Positions 25,590-34,395 of a stretch of 64,000 nt of DNA are shown here, in pieces; the stretch's first letter is position 1; each line of letters begins with the position of its first letter. The notes below the pieces were generated by a model. It was not told the DNA's origin. It did no database searches and worked only from the letters and a program-made list of their open reading frames with translations. This stretch comes from Sinorhizobium sp. 8-89. GTDB lineage: Bacteria > Pseudomonadota > Alphaproteobacteria > Rhizobiales > Rhizobiaceae. The stretch lies in contig NZ_JASKLR010000027.1 in assembly GCF_030124325.1 (NCBI RefSeq), positions 642 to 64,641 on the forward strand. The letters are read 5' to 3'. Position numbers and translations under genes: made by a program.

Positions 25590-26018
25590 TCAGTCCCGGT
25601 TGAGGATTTGGAGCGTCCTCGGATCTCTCAGGCCGTCGAAATAGCGCTCGAGCGCCCGTGCGAAGGCGCCGACCGTCGGGGCGGCTCTCTCGAAGAGCGT
25701 CATGGACGAGCGAAACTTGAGATCGTCCGGTCGGCCGAAAATCTCGAGTGCGGATCGCCCCTGAACAGAGTTCACCGCTTCCGTGCATTCGAGGATGCGG
25801 TGACCAAGCAGCGGGTGCCGCAGATAGGCACGCGCCTCATCGAGGTTGGCAAGGGCATAATATTGCGCCGTCGGCGATTGGCCGAGGCCTGCAATCTGCG
25901 GAAAGATGAACCACATCCAATGGGTTCGCTTGGCGCCGGCGGCGAGTTCCGCCAGTGCGGCACGGTACGTGCTTTCCTGCGCTTTCACGAAGCGCTCCAG
26001 ATCGAAGGCCTCTTGCAT
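25590..26018 (-). CDS. DUF1810 family protein
   Basis: A 142-residue soluble protein with the family pattern: DLERFVKAQ, THWMWFIFPQIAGLG near residue 35, YYALANLDEARAYLRHPLLG and KFRSSMTLFERAAP. DUF1810 proteins (YbiA/calpastatin-like in older annotation) have no established activity. The start at 26018 (MQEAFDLERF) agrees with the beginning of conservation; the frame is open for 18 residues upstream. Confidence 0.87.
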   Translation of the reverse strand: MQEAFDLERFVKAQESTYRAALAELAAGAKRTHWMWFIFPQIAGLGQSPTAQYYALANLDEARAYLRHPLLGHRILECTEAVNSVQGRSALEIFGRPDDLKFRSSMTLFERAAPTVGAFARALERYFDGLRDPRTLQILNRD

Positions 26019-26065
26019 CGGTGCCTTCCTTCCGAGACCCCGCATCTTCTGCGGAGCGCCGTTTC

Positions 26066-27052
26066 CTACCATCTGTGATGAACATGAACCTTGATCAGCC
26101 GCTCGTAAAGCGCGGCGATCGCGGCCATGGTCTTATCGTCAAGCGCGGGCAGCGCGCTCGCCGCGGCGTTCGACTGCGCCTGCGCCTCGTTGCGGGCACC
26201 GGGAATGACGACGGAAACGGCCGCCTGCTCCAGGATCCAGCGAAGGGCAAACTGGGCCATCGGCACATTTTCCGGCACCAGCGCGCGCAGTTCATCCACC
26301 GCTTCGAGCGCGACGTCGAAAGGCACGCCGGCGAAGGTTTCTCCGACATCGAAGGCTTCTCCGTGGCGGTTGAAATTGCGGTGGTCGTCAGCGGCGAAGA
26401 CCGTGTCCTTGCCGATCTTCCCCGTTAGCAGGCCGGAGGCGAGCGGAACACGCACGATGACGCCGACATTCTTCTTCCGCGCCTGGGCGAAGAAGAGTTC
26501 CTGCGGACGCTGCCGGAAGATGTTGTAAATGATCTGAACCGTGGCGACGCCCGAATATTCGATCGCCTTCAGCGCCTCCTCGACCTTTTCGACGGAGACA
26601 CCATAGTGGCGGATCTTGCCCTTGACCATCAACTGGTCGAGCGCGCCGAAGACGTCGGGGCGGTAGTAGACATCCGTCGGTGGACAATGCAGTTGCACGA
26701 GATCGAGCGTATCGACACCGAGATTCGTCAGGCTGCGGTCGATGAAGGCCTCGATATTGGCGGCCGTATAGCCGTCGGCGACATGGGGATTGAGCCGGCG
26801 GCCGGCCTTGGTGGCAACGAAGGGCTTTTCACCGCCGCACTCCTTCAGCACCGCAGAGATGATCTTTTCCGAACGCCCGTCGCCATAGACGTCCGCCGTG
26901 TCGATGAAGGTGACGCCGCTATCGAGCGCGGCGTGAAGCGCGCGCTTGCCGTCGTCTTCGCTGACGTCGCCCCAGGCACCGCCGATCTGCCAGGCGCCAA
27001 AGCCGATTTCCGAGATCGTTGCACCCGTTCGTCCCAAAACTCGCGTTTTCAT
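26066..27052 (-). CDS. Aldo/keto reductase
   Basis: A 328-residue AKR TIM barrel. The start MKTRVLGRTGATISEIGFG is typical. The catalytic tetrad is recognisable: Asp in FIDTADVYGDGRSE with Tyr four residues on, Lys in KAGRRL, and His in DLVQLHCPPT. The C-terminal NADPH pocket includes VVIPGARNEAQ. It resembles the AKR11/AKR13-like general reductases; the substrate is unknown. It lies 65 bases after the start of the IMPACT-family gene's 3' end, on the same strand. Confidence 0.9.
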   Translation of the reverse strand: MKTRVLGRTGATISEIGFGAWQIGGAWGDVSEDDGKRALHAALDSGVTFIDTADVYGDGRSEKIISAVLKECGGEKPFVATKAGRRLNPHVADGYTAANIEAFIDRSLTNLGVDTLDLVQLHCPPTDVYYRPDVFGALDQLMVKGKIRHYGVSVEKVEEALKAIEYSGVATVQIIYNIFRQRPQELFFAQARKKNVGVIVRVPLASGLLTGKIGKDTVFAADDHRNFNRHGEAFDVGETFAGVPFDVALEAVDELRALVPENVPMAQFALRWILEQAAVSVVIPGARNEAQAQSNAAASALPALDDKTMAAIAALYERLIKVHVHHRW

Positions 27053-27117
27053 TTCGATGTCCTCGTCGTGTTCTGCGTCGGCGTGACTTCTATGCTGGTT
27101 GTGTTTCGCATGGAAGT

Positions 27118-27702
27118 TCAGTCGTCGAGCGAGACGGTCGCCTTGCCGCGACTGAGATCGGTGACGAGTGCAACGACCTCCGTCGCGACGTCCCGCCGCA
27201 CCTCGGCCGTCAGGACCGCCCCTGTATCCGTGAATGTTTCTCCGGCGAGCATTACGCCGCGGGCCGTTAGCCGTGCTTTGATCAGGGCAAGATCCGCAAA
27301 GTCGCAGACGATCGTGGCGCACTGCGTGTCGACGAGTTCGACTTTTTCAGCAGACCGAAGGCAGAGTGCCGCAGTGCCGCCATAAGCGCGGATCAGCCCG
27401 CCGCTTCCAAGCAGGACGCCGCCGAACCAGCGGATGACGACGATCGCGACGCGGTCGAGCGACTGGCCGTCGATCGCCGCGAGGATCGGCTTGCCCGCCG
27501 CGCCGCTCGGCTCGCCGTCGTCATTGAAGCGATAGGTCTGGCCGATGCGCCAGGCCCAGCAATTGTGATTGGCGGTGGGGTCGGAATGGGCGGCGAGAAA
27601 GGCCTTTGCCGATTGTTCATCCTCGATCGGACCGGCGATCGCCAGGAACCGGCTTTTCTTGATGTCCTGTGTCGAGGTCTCGATGCGATGGAGAGTGAAC
27701 AT
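27118..27702 (-). CDS. IMPACT/YigZ family protein
   Basis: A 194-residue protein with the UPF0029 N-terminal signature: KKSRFLAIAGPI, the ANHNCWAWR segment, FNDDGEPSGAAGKPIL and VVIRWFGGVLLGSGGLIRAYGG. A C-terminal ferredoxin-like DUF1949 domain follows. The family is linked to translation control in eukaryotes; the bacterial role is unknown. Confidence 0.92.
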   Translation of the reverse strand: MFTLHRIETSTQDIKKSRFLAIAGPIEDEQSAKAFLAAHSDPTANHNCWAWRIGQTYRFNDDGEPSGAAGKPILAAIDGQSLDRVAIVVIRWFGGVLLGSGGLIRAYGGTAALCLRSAEKVELVDTQCATIVCDFADLALIKARLTARGVMLAGETFTDTGAVLTAEVRRDVATEVVALVTDLSRGKATVSLDD

Positions 27703-27885
27703 CCGCTTCTTCCGTTTTGGGGACGCTGATAGCGGATCGGCGGTGTTTCGTCATCTATCTGGATTGCCGCAAACCCCTCCCCACAACGGGCAGGGGCTTT
27801 GGCGCGCGCTGCGGTGGAATGTCATGCCCAAACACTTGATCCTGCCACGGCGATCAAAGCGAGCGGATTGGGTGCGGCAGATCGA

Positions 27886-27906
27886 CCCCTCCCTTGTGGG
27901 GAGGGG
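27886..27906. terminator. Hairpin downstream of putA
   Basis: Perfect eight-base arms CCCCTCCC and GGGAGGGG with a five-base loop, nine bases past the putA stop on the minus strand. A second C/G-rich palindromic stretch lies at about 27775-27800. No U-tract is present. Confidence 0.55.
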
Positions 27907-27914
27907 CCACAGGC

Positions 27915-30900
27915 TCAGCCGATCGCCATAAGGCTGGCATTGCCGCCGGCGGCAGCAGTGTTGATCGAGGTCGAAACCTCTTCGAGCAGCCAGTTCAGGC
28001 AATAGGCGTCTGGATTGCGGGCGATCTCCTCGCTCGACGCGGCCTGGACGAGCACCAGCGGACCCGGGAGCGCGGCGATCGCCTTGTTGACGTCGCGGAT
28101 GCGCTCGGCGTCTCCCTCAACAAGGGCGCCGGCGAAGGGGCCGTCGGCCGCCCAGTCCTTCGACCAGGAGACGCGGAGGGAGACACTCTGCGGAAGGCTC
28201 TTAAGCGAGGGCTGCAGCCCGGAGGCGGCGTCGATGACGACGCTGTTGCCGGTCGCGAGCGCCGTGGCGAGCTGATGGTAGAGACCCGCCTCGGTTTCCG
28301 GCACGAGCAGGATCCGGCCGCGCGGGTGCAGCGCGTAGAGATTGCGCTCGCCGACGGGACCTGGCAGCTCGAGCTCCAGCCCGAGGGCCGAACTGCTGCC
28401 TGCGTTGCGTGCCGCTTCCGCTCCGGTCCTCGCGCCGCGGCCGTCGAGCCACTTGGCGAAGTCGAAGAGGGCGGGGTCCGTGTGCACCGAGCTGTGCTGC
28501 GGCGGCACCGGTGCGGTCGTCACCAGCCGGCCGAGGTAGAGCGGGCCGCCAGCCTTCGGACCGGTGCCCGAAAGGCCGCGTCCGCCGAAGGGCTGCACGC
28601 CGACGACGGCGCCGATGATGTTGCGGTTCACATAGAGGTTGCCGGCTTTCACACGGCTGGTCACATGCGCGATCGTCTCGTCGAGACGGGTGTGGAGGCC
28701 GAAGGTCAGGCCGTAGCCGGTCGCGTTGATGTCATCGACCAGCCGATCGAGATCATCACGGTGGTAACGGATGACGTGCAGCACCGGTCCGAAGACCTCA
28801 CGCTTGAGATCGGAGAGTTTCTGAAGCTCGATGATCGTCGGCGGCACGAAGGTGCCCAGATCCGTTTCGCTCGCAAGACCGATCTGTTCAACCTTGCGGC
28901 CAAGCCCGCGCATCGCGTCGATGTGCTTTTCGATGATGCCCTTCGCCTCGGCCGTTATGACTGGGCCGACGTCGACGGCAAGACGGTCGGTGCGGCCGAT
29001 GTTCAGTTCATGCAGGGCTCCCTTCAGCATGGCGAGCGTGCGATCGGCGATGTCCTCCTGCAGGCAGAGCACACGCAGCGCCGAGCAGCGCTGGCCGGCG
29101 CTGTCGAAGGCCGAGGCGATCACGTCTGCGACGACCTGCTCGGCAAGGGCGGAGGAATCGACGATCATCGCGTTCTGGCCGCCGGTCTCGGCGATCAGCG
29201 GGATCGGCCGTCCTGCAGGCGAAAGCCGGTCGGCGAGTTGCGCCTGAATGAGCCGTGCGACTTCGGTCGAGCCGGTGAACATTACGCCGGCGATCTCCGG
29301 TGCGGCGACCAGCGCGGCACCGACGCGGCCGTCACCGGGCAGGAGCTGCAGCACATTGGCAGGAATGCCCCCCTCGTGCAGGAGACGCACACCTTCTGCC
29401 GCGATCAACGACGTTTCCTCGGCCGGTTTGGCAAGCACCGGATTGCCCGCGACGAGCGCGGCGGCGATCTGACCGGTGAAGATCGCCAGCGGGAAGTTCC
29501 ATGGACTGATGCAGACGATCGGGCCGAGCGGCCTGTGGGCCGGGCCGAGCGTGCGGCGGGTCTGTTCGGCGTAGTAACGCAGGAAATCGATTGCCTCGCG
29601 CACCTCGGCGATCGAATTCGGCAGGGACTTGCCGGCCTCGCGGGCGATCAGCCCAAGCAGTGTCGGCATGCGCGCCTGCATCAGATCGGCTGCGCGGTCA
29701 AGGCAGGCGGCCCTTTCGGTTGGGGGAACGGCGGCCCACGCTTCGGCGGCCTCGCGAGCGAGACGCGCCGCGCGCTTGGCATCGTCGTACGACGTTTCCG
29801 TCACCGAACCGACGATGTCGCGATGGTCACCGGGATTGACGACGGGGCGCGTTTCGCCCGAGGCTGCGCCGGTCGCGAGCTGCGGCACGGAGGTCCAGGC
29901 GGTTGCCGCGCTCGCCTTCAATGCCTCGGTCAGCGATGCGAGATTGGCCTCATTCGAGAGATCGACGCCGGCGGAATTGGTGCGAGCCTCTCCGAAGAGC
30001 TTGGCCGGCAACGCGATCTGGTCGTGTTTCGCTCCCATGACCGGCATGGAACGAACGATCTCGACCGGATCGGCAATGAGCTCGTCGACAGAGACCTCCG
30101 GATCGGCAATGCGGTTGACGAAGGAGGAGTTTGCGCCGTTTTCGAGCAGGCGGCGGACGAGATAGGCAAGCAGCGTTTCATGCGTGCCGACCGGCGCATA
30201 GATGCGGCATGGGCGGTCGAGATTGTTGCGGCCGACAACCTCGTCGTAGAGCGGCTCGCCCATGCCATGCAGGCACTGGAACTCGTATTTGCCAACCTGA
30301 AAATCCTTGCCGGCCATGTGGTAGATGGTGGCGAGCGTCTGTGCGTTGTGGGTGGCGAACTGCGGAAAGATCACGTCGGTTGCCGAAAGCAGCTTGCGGG
30401 CGCAGGCGACATAGGAAACGTCGGTGTGGATCTTGCGCGTGAAGACCGGGAAATCCTCAAGCCCGTCGAGCTGCGCGCGCTTGATTTCGGCGTCCCAATA
30501 GGCGCCCTTGACCAGTCGAACCATGATGCGTCGGCCCGAGCGGCGTGCCACATCGATGATGAAATCCAGGACGAAGGGGCAGCGCTTGCCATAGGCCTGC
30601 ACGACGAAGCCCATGCCGTTCCAGCTGGAGAGATCGGAGTCGAGGCAAAGCTCTTCGAGGAGGTCGAGTGACAGCTCCAGCCGGTCGGCTTCCTCAGCGT
30701 CGATGTTGAGGCCGATGTCGTATTTCTTGGCGATGAGCGCGAGCGCCTTCACCTTCGGCAACAGTTCGCCCATGACGCGCGCGGCCTGGGCGCGCGAATA
30801 GCGCGGATGGAGTGCCGACAGCTTGATCGAAATGCCGGGGCCTTCATAGATGCCGCGCCCCGCGGCAGCCCTGCCGATCGCATGGATCGCGGCTTCGTAG

Positions 30901-31622
30901 TCCTTGTAATAGCGTTCCGCGTCGGCGGCCGTCGTCGCCGCCTCGCCAAGCATGTCGTAGGAATAACGGAAGCCCTTCTGTTCGAGCGCGCGCGAGCGGC
31001 GCAGCGCCTCGTCGATCGTCTCGCCGGTGACGAACTGCTCGCCCATCATCCGCATCGCCATGTCGACGCCGCGGCGGATCACCGGTTCGCCGCAACGGGC
31101 GATGAGCCGCGTCAGCGCCGCGGCAAGGCTGCGGTCGTTGACGGTCGAGGTCAGCTTGCCGGTGACGACGAGACCCCAGGTCGCGGCGTTGACGAAGAGC
31201 GAGCGGCCGCCGCCCAGATGCGACTTCCAGTCGCCATCGGAGATCTTGTCGCGGATCAGCGCGTCTCGGGTTGCCGTATCGGGAATGCGCAGCAGCGCCT
31301 CCGCAAGGCACATCAGCGCAACGCCCTCCTGACTCGACAGCGAATATTCGTGCACGAGCCCTTCCACGCCCGAGCCTTTGTGCTTGGCGCGGAGTGCTTC
31401 GATCAGCTTGCGGGCGGTTTTGGCGGCGGCGTCGCGGGTTTCCTTGGGCAGCGTCGCCGCCTCGATCAGCGCCGGCAGGCACTCCGTTTCCGGGCGACGA
31501 TAGGCAGCCGTGATTGCCTGACGGAGCTTGCTTTGCGGCCGGACCGGCGGCGCGAAGTCGGCAAAGGGCGCCGGTGCTGCATCGGCAGATGGGGGGGATT
31601 TTTGAGGCTTGGTCTGGCTCAT
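27915..31622 (-). CDS. putA: Bifunctional proline dehydrogenase / delta-1-pyrroline-5-carboxylate dehydrogenase
   Basis: PutA oxidises proline to glutamate using FAD and NAD+ and channels the intermediate. The 1,235-residue protein starts MSQTKPQKSPPSADAAPAPF. It has a helical arm, a proline dehydrogenase barrel (roughly 180-490; RLVKGAYWDAEI, GRNNLDRPCRIYAPVG) and an aldehyde dehydrogenase domain (roughly 560-1000; SPWNFPLAIFTGQ, ETGGQN with the catalytic Glu, GQRCSALR with the catalytic Cys). A C-terminal ALDH-like extension follows. It lacks the N-terminal ribbon-helix-helix of E. coli PutA, so it should not repress its own gene. No PutR-type Lrp regulator is adjacent in this window. Confidence 0.97.
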   Translation of the reverse strand: MSQTKPQKSPPSADAAPAPFADFAPPVRPQSKLRQAITAAYRRPETECLPALIEAATLPKETRDAAAKTARKLIEALRAKHKGSGVEGLVHEYSLSSQEGVALMCLAEALLRIPDTATRDALIRDKISDGDWKSHLGGGRSLFVNAATWGLVVTGKLTSTVNDRSLAAALTRLIARCGEPVIRRGVDMAMRMMGEQFVTGETIDEALRRSRALEQKGFRYSYDMLGEAATTAADAERYYKDYEAAIHAIGRAAAGRGIYEGPGISIKLSALHPRYSRAQAARVMGELLPKVKALALIAKKYDIGLNIDAEEADRLELSLDLLEELCLDSDLSSWNGMGFVVQAYGKRCPFVLDFIIDVARRSGRRIMVRLVKGAYWDAEIKRAQLDGLEDFPVFTRKIHTDVSYVACARKLLSATDVIFPQFATHNAQTLATIYHMAGKDFQVGKYEFQCLHGMGEPLYDEVVGRNNLDRPCRIYAPVGTHETLLAYLVRRLLENGANSSFVNRIADPEVSVDELIADPVEIVRSMPVMGAKHDQIALPAKLFGEARTNSAGVDLSNEANLASLTEALKASAATAWTSVPQLATGAASGETRPVVNPGDHRDIVGSVTETSYDDAKRAARLAREAAEAWAAVPPTERAACLDRAADLMQARMPTLLGLIAREAGKSLPNSIAEVREAIDFLRYYAEQTRRTLGPAHRPLGPIVCISPWNFPLAIFTGQIAAALVAGNPVLAKPAEETSLIAAEGVRLLHEGGIPANVLQLLPGDGRVGAALVAAPEIAGVMFTGSTEVARLIQAQLADRLSPAGRPIPLIAETGGQNAMIVDSSALAEQVVADVIASAFDSAGQRCSALRVLCLQEDIADRTLAMLKGALHELNIGRTDRLAVDVGPVITAEAKGIIEKHIDAMRGLGRKVEQIGLASETDLGTFVPPTIIELQKLSDLKREVFGPVLHVIRYHRDDLDRLVDDINATGYGLTFGLHTRLDETIAHVTSRVKAGNLYVNRNIIGAVVGVQPFGGRGLSGTGPKAGGPLYLGRLVTTAPVPPQHSSVHTDPALFDFAKWLDGRGARTGAEAARNAGSSSALGLELELPGPVGERNLYALHPRGRILLVPETEAGLYHQLATALATGNSVVIDAASGLQPSLKSLPQSVSLRVSWSKDWAADGPFAGALVEGDAERIRDVNKAIAALPGPLVLVQAASSEEIARNPDAYCLNWLLEEVSTSINTAAAGGNASLMAIG

Positions 31623-31804
31623 CGAACGCGGTCCTCCACGGAGCGGTAACAGGCGCCCTGGCGCCTCTGATTTCGTGGCAGAAAATACGCTTGATACGGC
31701 CGAACATCCATCCGGCAAATTCCGGCATCATCGGAATGTTTCGCTACCTGGCCGCCACGAAACGGAGGAACATGCGGAGTGTCGCAGCGAGTACCGGATG
31801 ATCC

Positions 31805-31912
31805 CTACTGCATGTTCTCCCTAAATCGTAGCCGATTTAAGAAAAAAACACGCAGCAATGCAAAGCGCTACAGCGTCCTTTGCGCGTCTGATAAGACGCG
31901 CGGCGCTGTAGT
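31805..31912 (+). repeat. RIME-like intergenic repeat, copy 5
   Basis: CTACTGCATGTTCTCCCTAA, then the AATCGTAGCCGATT palindrome, a linker, TTGCGCGTCTGATAAGACGC and GCGGCGCTGTAG. The CGCGTC/GACGCG arms are perfect. It occupies the 289-base gap between the putA start and the end of the YkgJ-family gene, where the putA promoter must also lie. Confidence 0.8.
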
Positions 31913-32226
31913 CAGGCGGCAGCGCCGAAATGCCGTGCGCGCGCCATCAGGCATTCGTCATCACCGGGCATGCAGGTCCGGCACACGATCGGTCGCACAG
32001 CGTAGATCTTGCAGGCGACGTAACGTCCAAGCGTGCCGTCAAGCGCCGTGCAGCGATCGTTCTCGCAACGCATGCCGCCGAGGTCGGCAGCGACATATTC
32101 CGCCGGAATGCGGTCGAGCTCTTCGTCGGTTTCCAGCGAAAAGCGCGGCCAATCGGCCGAATAGGCACAACAGGCGCCGCAACTCTGGCAGTCGAAATCC
32201 TGGCTGGATGAAACGAAATGGCTCAT
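31912..32226 (-). CDS. YkgJ family cysteine-cluster protein
   Basis: A 104-residue protein rich in conserved cysteines: FDCQSCGACC near the N-terminus, CENDRCTAL, then YVACKIYAVRPIVCRTCMPG. The spacing matches the YkgJ/UPF0153 family, which is thought to bind zinc or an iron-sulfur cluster. Its biochemical role is unsettled. The start MSHFVSSSQD at 32226 is just downstream of the phosphodiesterase gene on the same strand, so the two are probably cotranscribed. Confidence 0.88.
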   Translation of the reverse strand: MSHFVSSSQDFDCQSCGACCAYSADWPRFSLETDEELDRIPAEYVAADLGGMRCENDRCTALDGTLGRYVACKIYAVRPIVCRTCMPGDDECLMARARHFGAAA

Positions 32227-32266
32227 GGCCCAGCCTAACACGAAGGCGGTGGCGTCGAAATGGCTG

Positions 32267-33073
32267 TTACGCCATCGCCGCATCGCGCCGGGCAATTTCG
32301 TAGTCCTCTGTGTGGACGAGGACGCCGTCATCCGTAACGAGAACGATGCCATAGGCCGCCGGTTCGTCGACGGAGAGCGAAGCGTCCGGCGTATCGAAGG
32401 GCATAGGCTGCTGATGAACCGGGCTCTTGAAGATCGAGAACGGAATGCCGCGGCTCGAGCCGCTGATGGTGCGATGAACATGGCCGGCGATGATGTGGCG
32501 CACATTGCCGTGGCGCTCCGCGAGGGCATAGAATTCCTGCCCGTTGATCAGGCGGATCATGTCGATGCCGGTGAAGCCGGTTACATGCGGGGGATGGTGC
32601 ATGAAGATCAGCACCGGCCGGTCGCCGGCCCCGCCGAGTTGCCGATCGAGCCACGCAAGGCGTCGTTCGCAAAGGTGGCCAGCATGGCTCACGGGGTAGT
32701 CGTAGGGCGGCGCAAACAGCGTGTCGAGCAGAACGGCGCGGCAATCGGTGAAATCGATCGCCTGCTGGACGAAGCCGTTCTCGTCTGTTGCTGCGTCGGA
32801 AAAAACATCCAGGAAAACCTCGCGCCGGTCGTGATTGCCAATCATCATCGCCGCCGGCGGGACGAGTTCGCCAACGAGCGCCTTCAGCCGTTCGTAGGAC
32901 GGGCGGTCGGCCCAGTGCGTAAGGTCCCCTGCAAAAATCACGCAGTCCGTATCGGCATGATAGCGGTTGACGTGAGCGATCCCGTTGGCGAGCCGCCGGT
33001 AGGGATCGAGCCCGATGATCGTCATGCCTTCGGGAACCATGTGCAGGTCGGTGAAGATGATGAACTTCGTCAT
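32267..33073 (-). CDS. spdA: Class III cyclic nucleotide phosphodiesterase (SpdA-like)
   Basis: A 268-residue calcineurin-fold metallophosphoesterase. The metal ligands are visible in order: FTDLH, FAGDLTHW, MIGNHDRR, FMHHPPH and GHVHR. Length and motifs match CpdA/SpdA-type class III enzymes. In S. meliloti, SpdA is encoded beside the clr/cya cluster and hydrolyses 2',3'-cyclic nucleotides; the similar neighbourhood here supports the same name. It starts at MTKFIIFTDLH (33073). I see no Clr-type box immediately upstream. Confidence 0.85.
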   Translation of the reverse strand: MTKFIIFTDLHMVPEGMTIIGLDPYRRLANGIAHVNRYHADTDCVIFAGDLTHWADRPSYERLKALVGELVPPAAMMIGNHDRREVFLDVFSDAATDENGFVQQAIDFTDCRAVLLDTLFAPPYDYPVSHAGHLCERRLAWLDRQLGGAGDRPVLIFMHHPPHVTGFTGIDMIRLINGQEFYALAERHGNVRHIIAGHVHRTISGSSRGIPFSIFKSPVHQQPMPFDTPDASLSVDEPAAYGIVLVTDDGVLVHTEDYEIARRDAAMA

Positions 33074-33235
33074 GCGCGTTCCAGTGATGCTCCCGGTTTT
33101 CACGCTCCCGCGCGGGGGCACTGCCGTCAAGCGGCATCTTTGGGTGAATTAACAGCGGGCGACGCGGGGCTGCAATCCGGCCGCGTCGTCGCCCGTCTTG
33201 CGGTCGAAACGCGGAGGCTGTATGCATCGTCACCG

Positions 33236-33251
33236 GTCTGATATATCAGAC
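33236..33251. promoter_or_regulatory. Perfect 16-base palindrome, candidate operator
   Basis: GTCTGATATATCAGAC, perfectly symmetrical with no spacer, centred 70 bases before the start of the proline racemase family gene. Its AT-rich core (TGATATATCA) is typical of GntR-type (FadR/FCD subfamily) sites. No GntR gene is nearby in the window, so the regulator is inferred, not seen. Confidence 0.55.
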
Positions 33252-33312
33252 GAGCGTTGCCACCGGATTGAATGCGGTAAGCGGCGGCAAGAGCGATATC
33301 CGGAGATACGTC

Positions 33313-34347
33313 ATGAGATGGAAGCGCACGATCCAGTTGCTGGACGTTCATTGCGAGGGCGAGATCGGCAAGGTGGCGATCGGCGGCGTGCCGAAGATCC
33401 CGGGAAACACGGTCGCCGAACAGCTGAACCACATCAATACGGTCGACGACAGCCTGCGCCGGTTCCTCTGCCTCGAGCCGCGTTCCGGATCGATCGGCTC
33501 GGTCAACCTGCTCGTGCCATCGAAGCGGCCGGAAGCGGATGCCGGCTTCATCATCCTCCAGGCGGATCAGGCCCATGCCATGTCCGGATCCAATTCGATC
33601 TGCGTGACGACCGCGCTGCTCGAATCCGGCATGATAGAGATGAAGGAGCCGGAAACGGTCGTGATGCTCGACACTGCAGCGGGCCTCGTCAAGGCGACCG
33701 CCACCTGCCGCGACGGACGGTGCGAAAGGGTGAAGCTCACCATGGTGCCCTCCTTCGTGCAGGAGTTGGACGTCGAGATCGAGACGCCGGAATGGGGCCG
33801 CATCAAACTGGACCTCTGTTTCGGCGGCGTTTTCTACGCGCTGGTCGACGTCCGCCAGATCGGCACGACGATCGAAAAGGCGAACGCGCGGCGGATCGTT
33901 GAAGCCGGCATGCTGCTCAAGGACCTCGTCAACCGTACGATCCCGGTCGTCCACCCGGAAATCCCCGAAATCAGTGGCGTCGCCTATGTGATGTTCCGGG
34001 ATACCGAGGCGGGTGGAACGGTCCGCACCTGCACGACGATGTGGCCGGGCCGTGTCGATCGCTCTCCTTGCGGCACCGGCAGTTCGGCAAATCTTGCGAC
34101 GCTGCATGCGCGCGGCCAAGTGAAGCCCGGCGACGTCCTGAGATCACGTTCGATCATCGGCTCGGAATTCGAGGTGGGGCTCGAAGGCGTCACGACGGTC
34201 GCCGGCAGACCGGCAATCATTCCGACCATCTCGGGCCGGGGCTGGACGTTCGGTCTGCATCAGGTGGCGCTCGATCCGTTCGATCCGCTCGCCGAAGGTT
34301 TTGCGCTGACCGATACCTGGGGGCCGCAGGCGGGCGAGATCCGTTGA
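33313..34347 (+). CDS. Proline racemase superfamily protein (hydroxyproline epimerase-like) with Ser/Cys active-site pair
   Basis: A 344-residue proline racemase fold. The second catalytic site is conserved: DRSPCGTGSSAN, Cys253. At the first site, where racemases and 4-hydroxyproline 2-epimerases have MCGHG, this protein has MSGSNSIC, placing Ser91 at the catalytic position. Family members with Ser/Cys pairs are known and can act on 3- or 4-hydroxyprolines, so inactivation is not implied. The nearby putA makes imino-acid catabolism plausible. ATG at 33313 is chosen; an ATG at 33268 is also in frame. Confidence 0.88.
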   Translation: MRWKRTIQLLDVHCEGEIGKVAIGGVPKIPGNTVAEQLNHINTVDDSLRRFLCLEPRSGSIGSVNLLVPSKRPEADAGFIILQADQAHAMSGSNSICVTTALLESGMIEMKEPETVVMLDTAAGLVKATATCRDGRCERVKLTMVPSFVQELDVEIETPEWGRIKLDLCFGGVFYALVDVRQIGTTIEKANARRIVEAGMLLKDLVNRTIPVVHPEIPEISGVAYVMFRDTEAGGTVRTCTTMWPGRVDRSPCGTGSSANLATLHARGQVKPGDVLRSRSIIGSEFEVGLEGVTTVAGRPAIIPTISGRGWTFGLHQVALDPFDPLAEGFALTDTWGPQAGEIR

Positions 34348-34395
34348 GACCTGATCGCGCGGTGGATTCCAACGAGCCGCGCAGAGATCGTGTCG

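Noticed and set aside
27894-30671. Very long open frame (925 codons) antisense to putA
   Set aside because: It is antisense to strongly conserved catalytic motifs of PutA, has no recognisable domain and is rich in Arg/Gly/His, as expected of GC-rich shadow frames.
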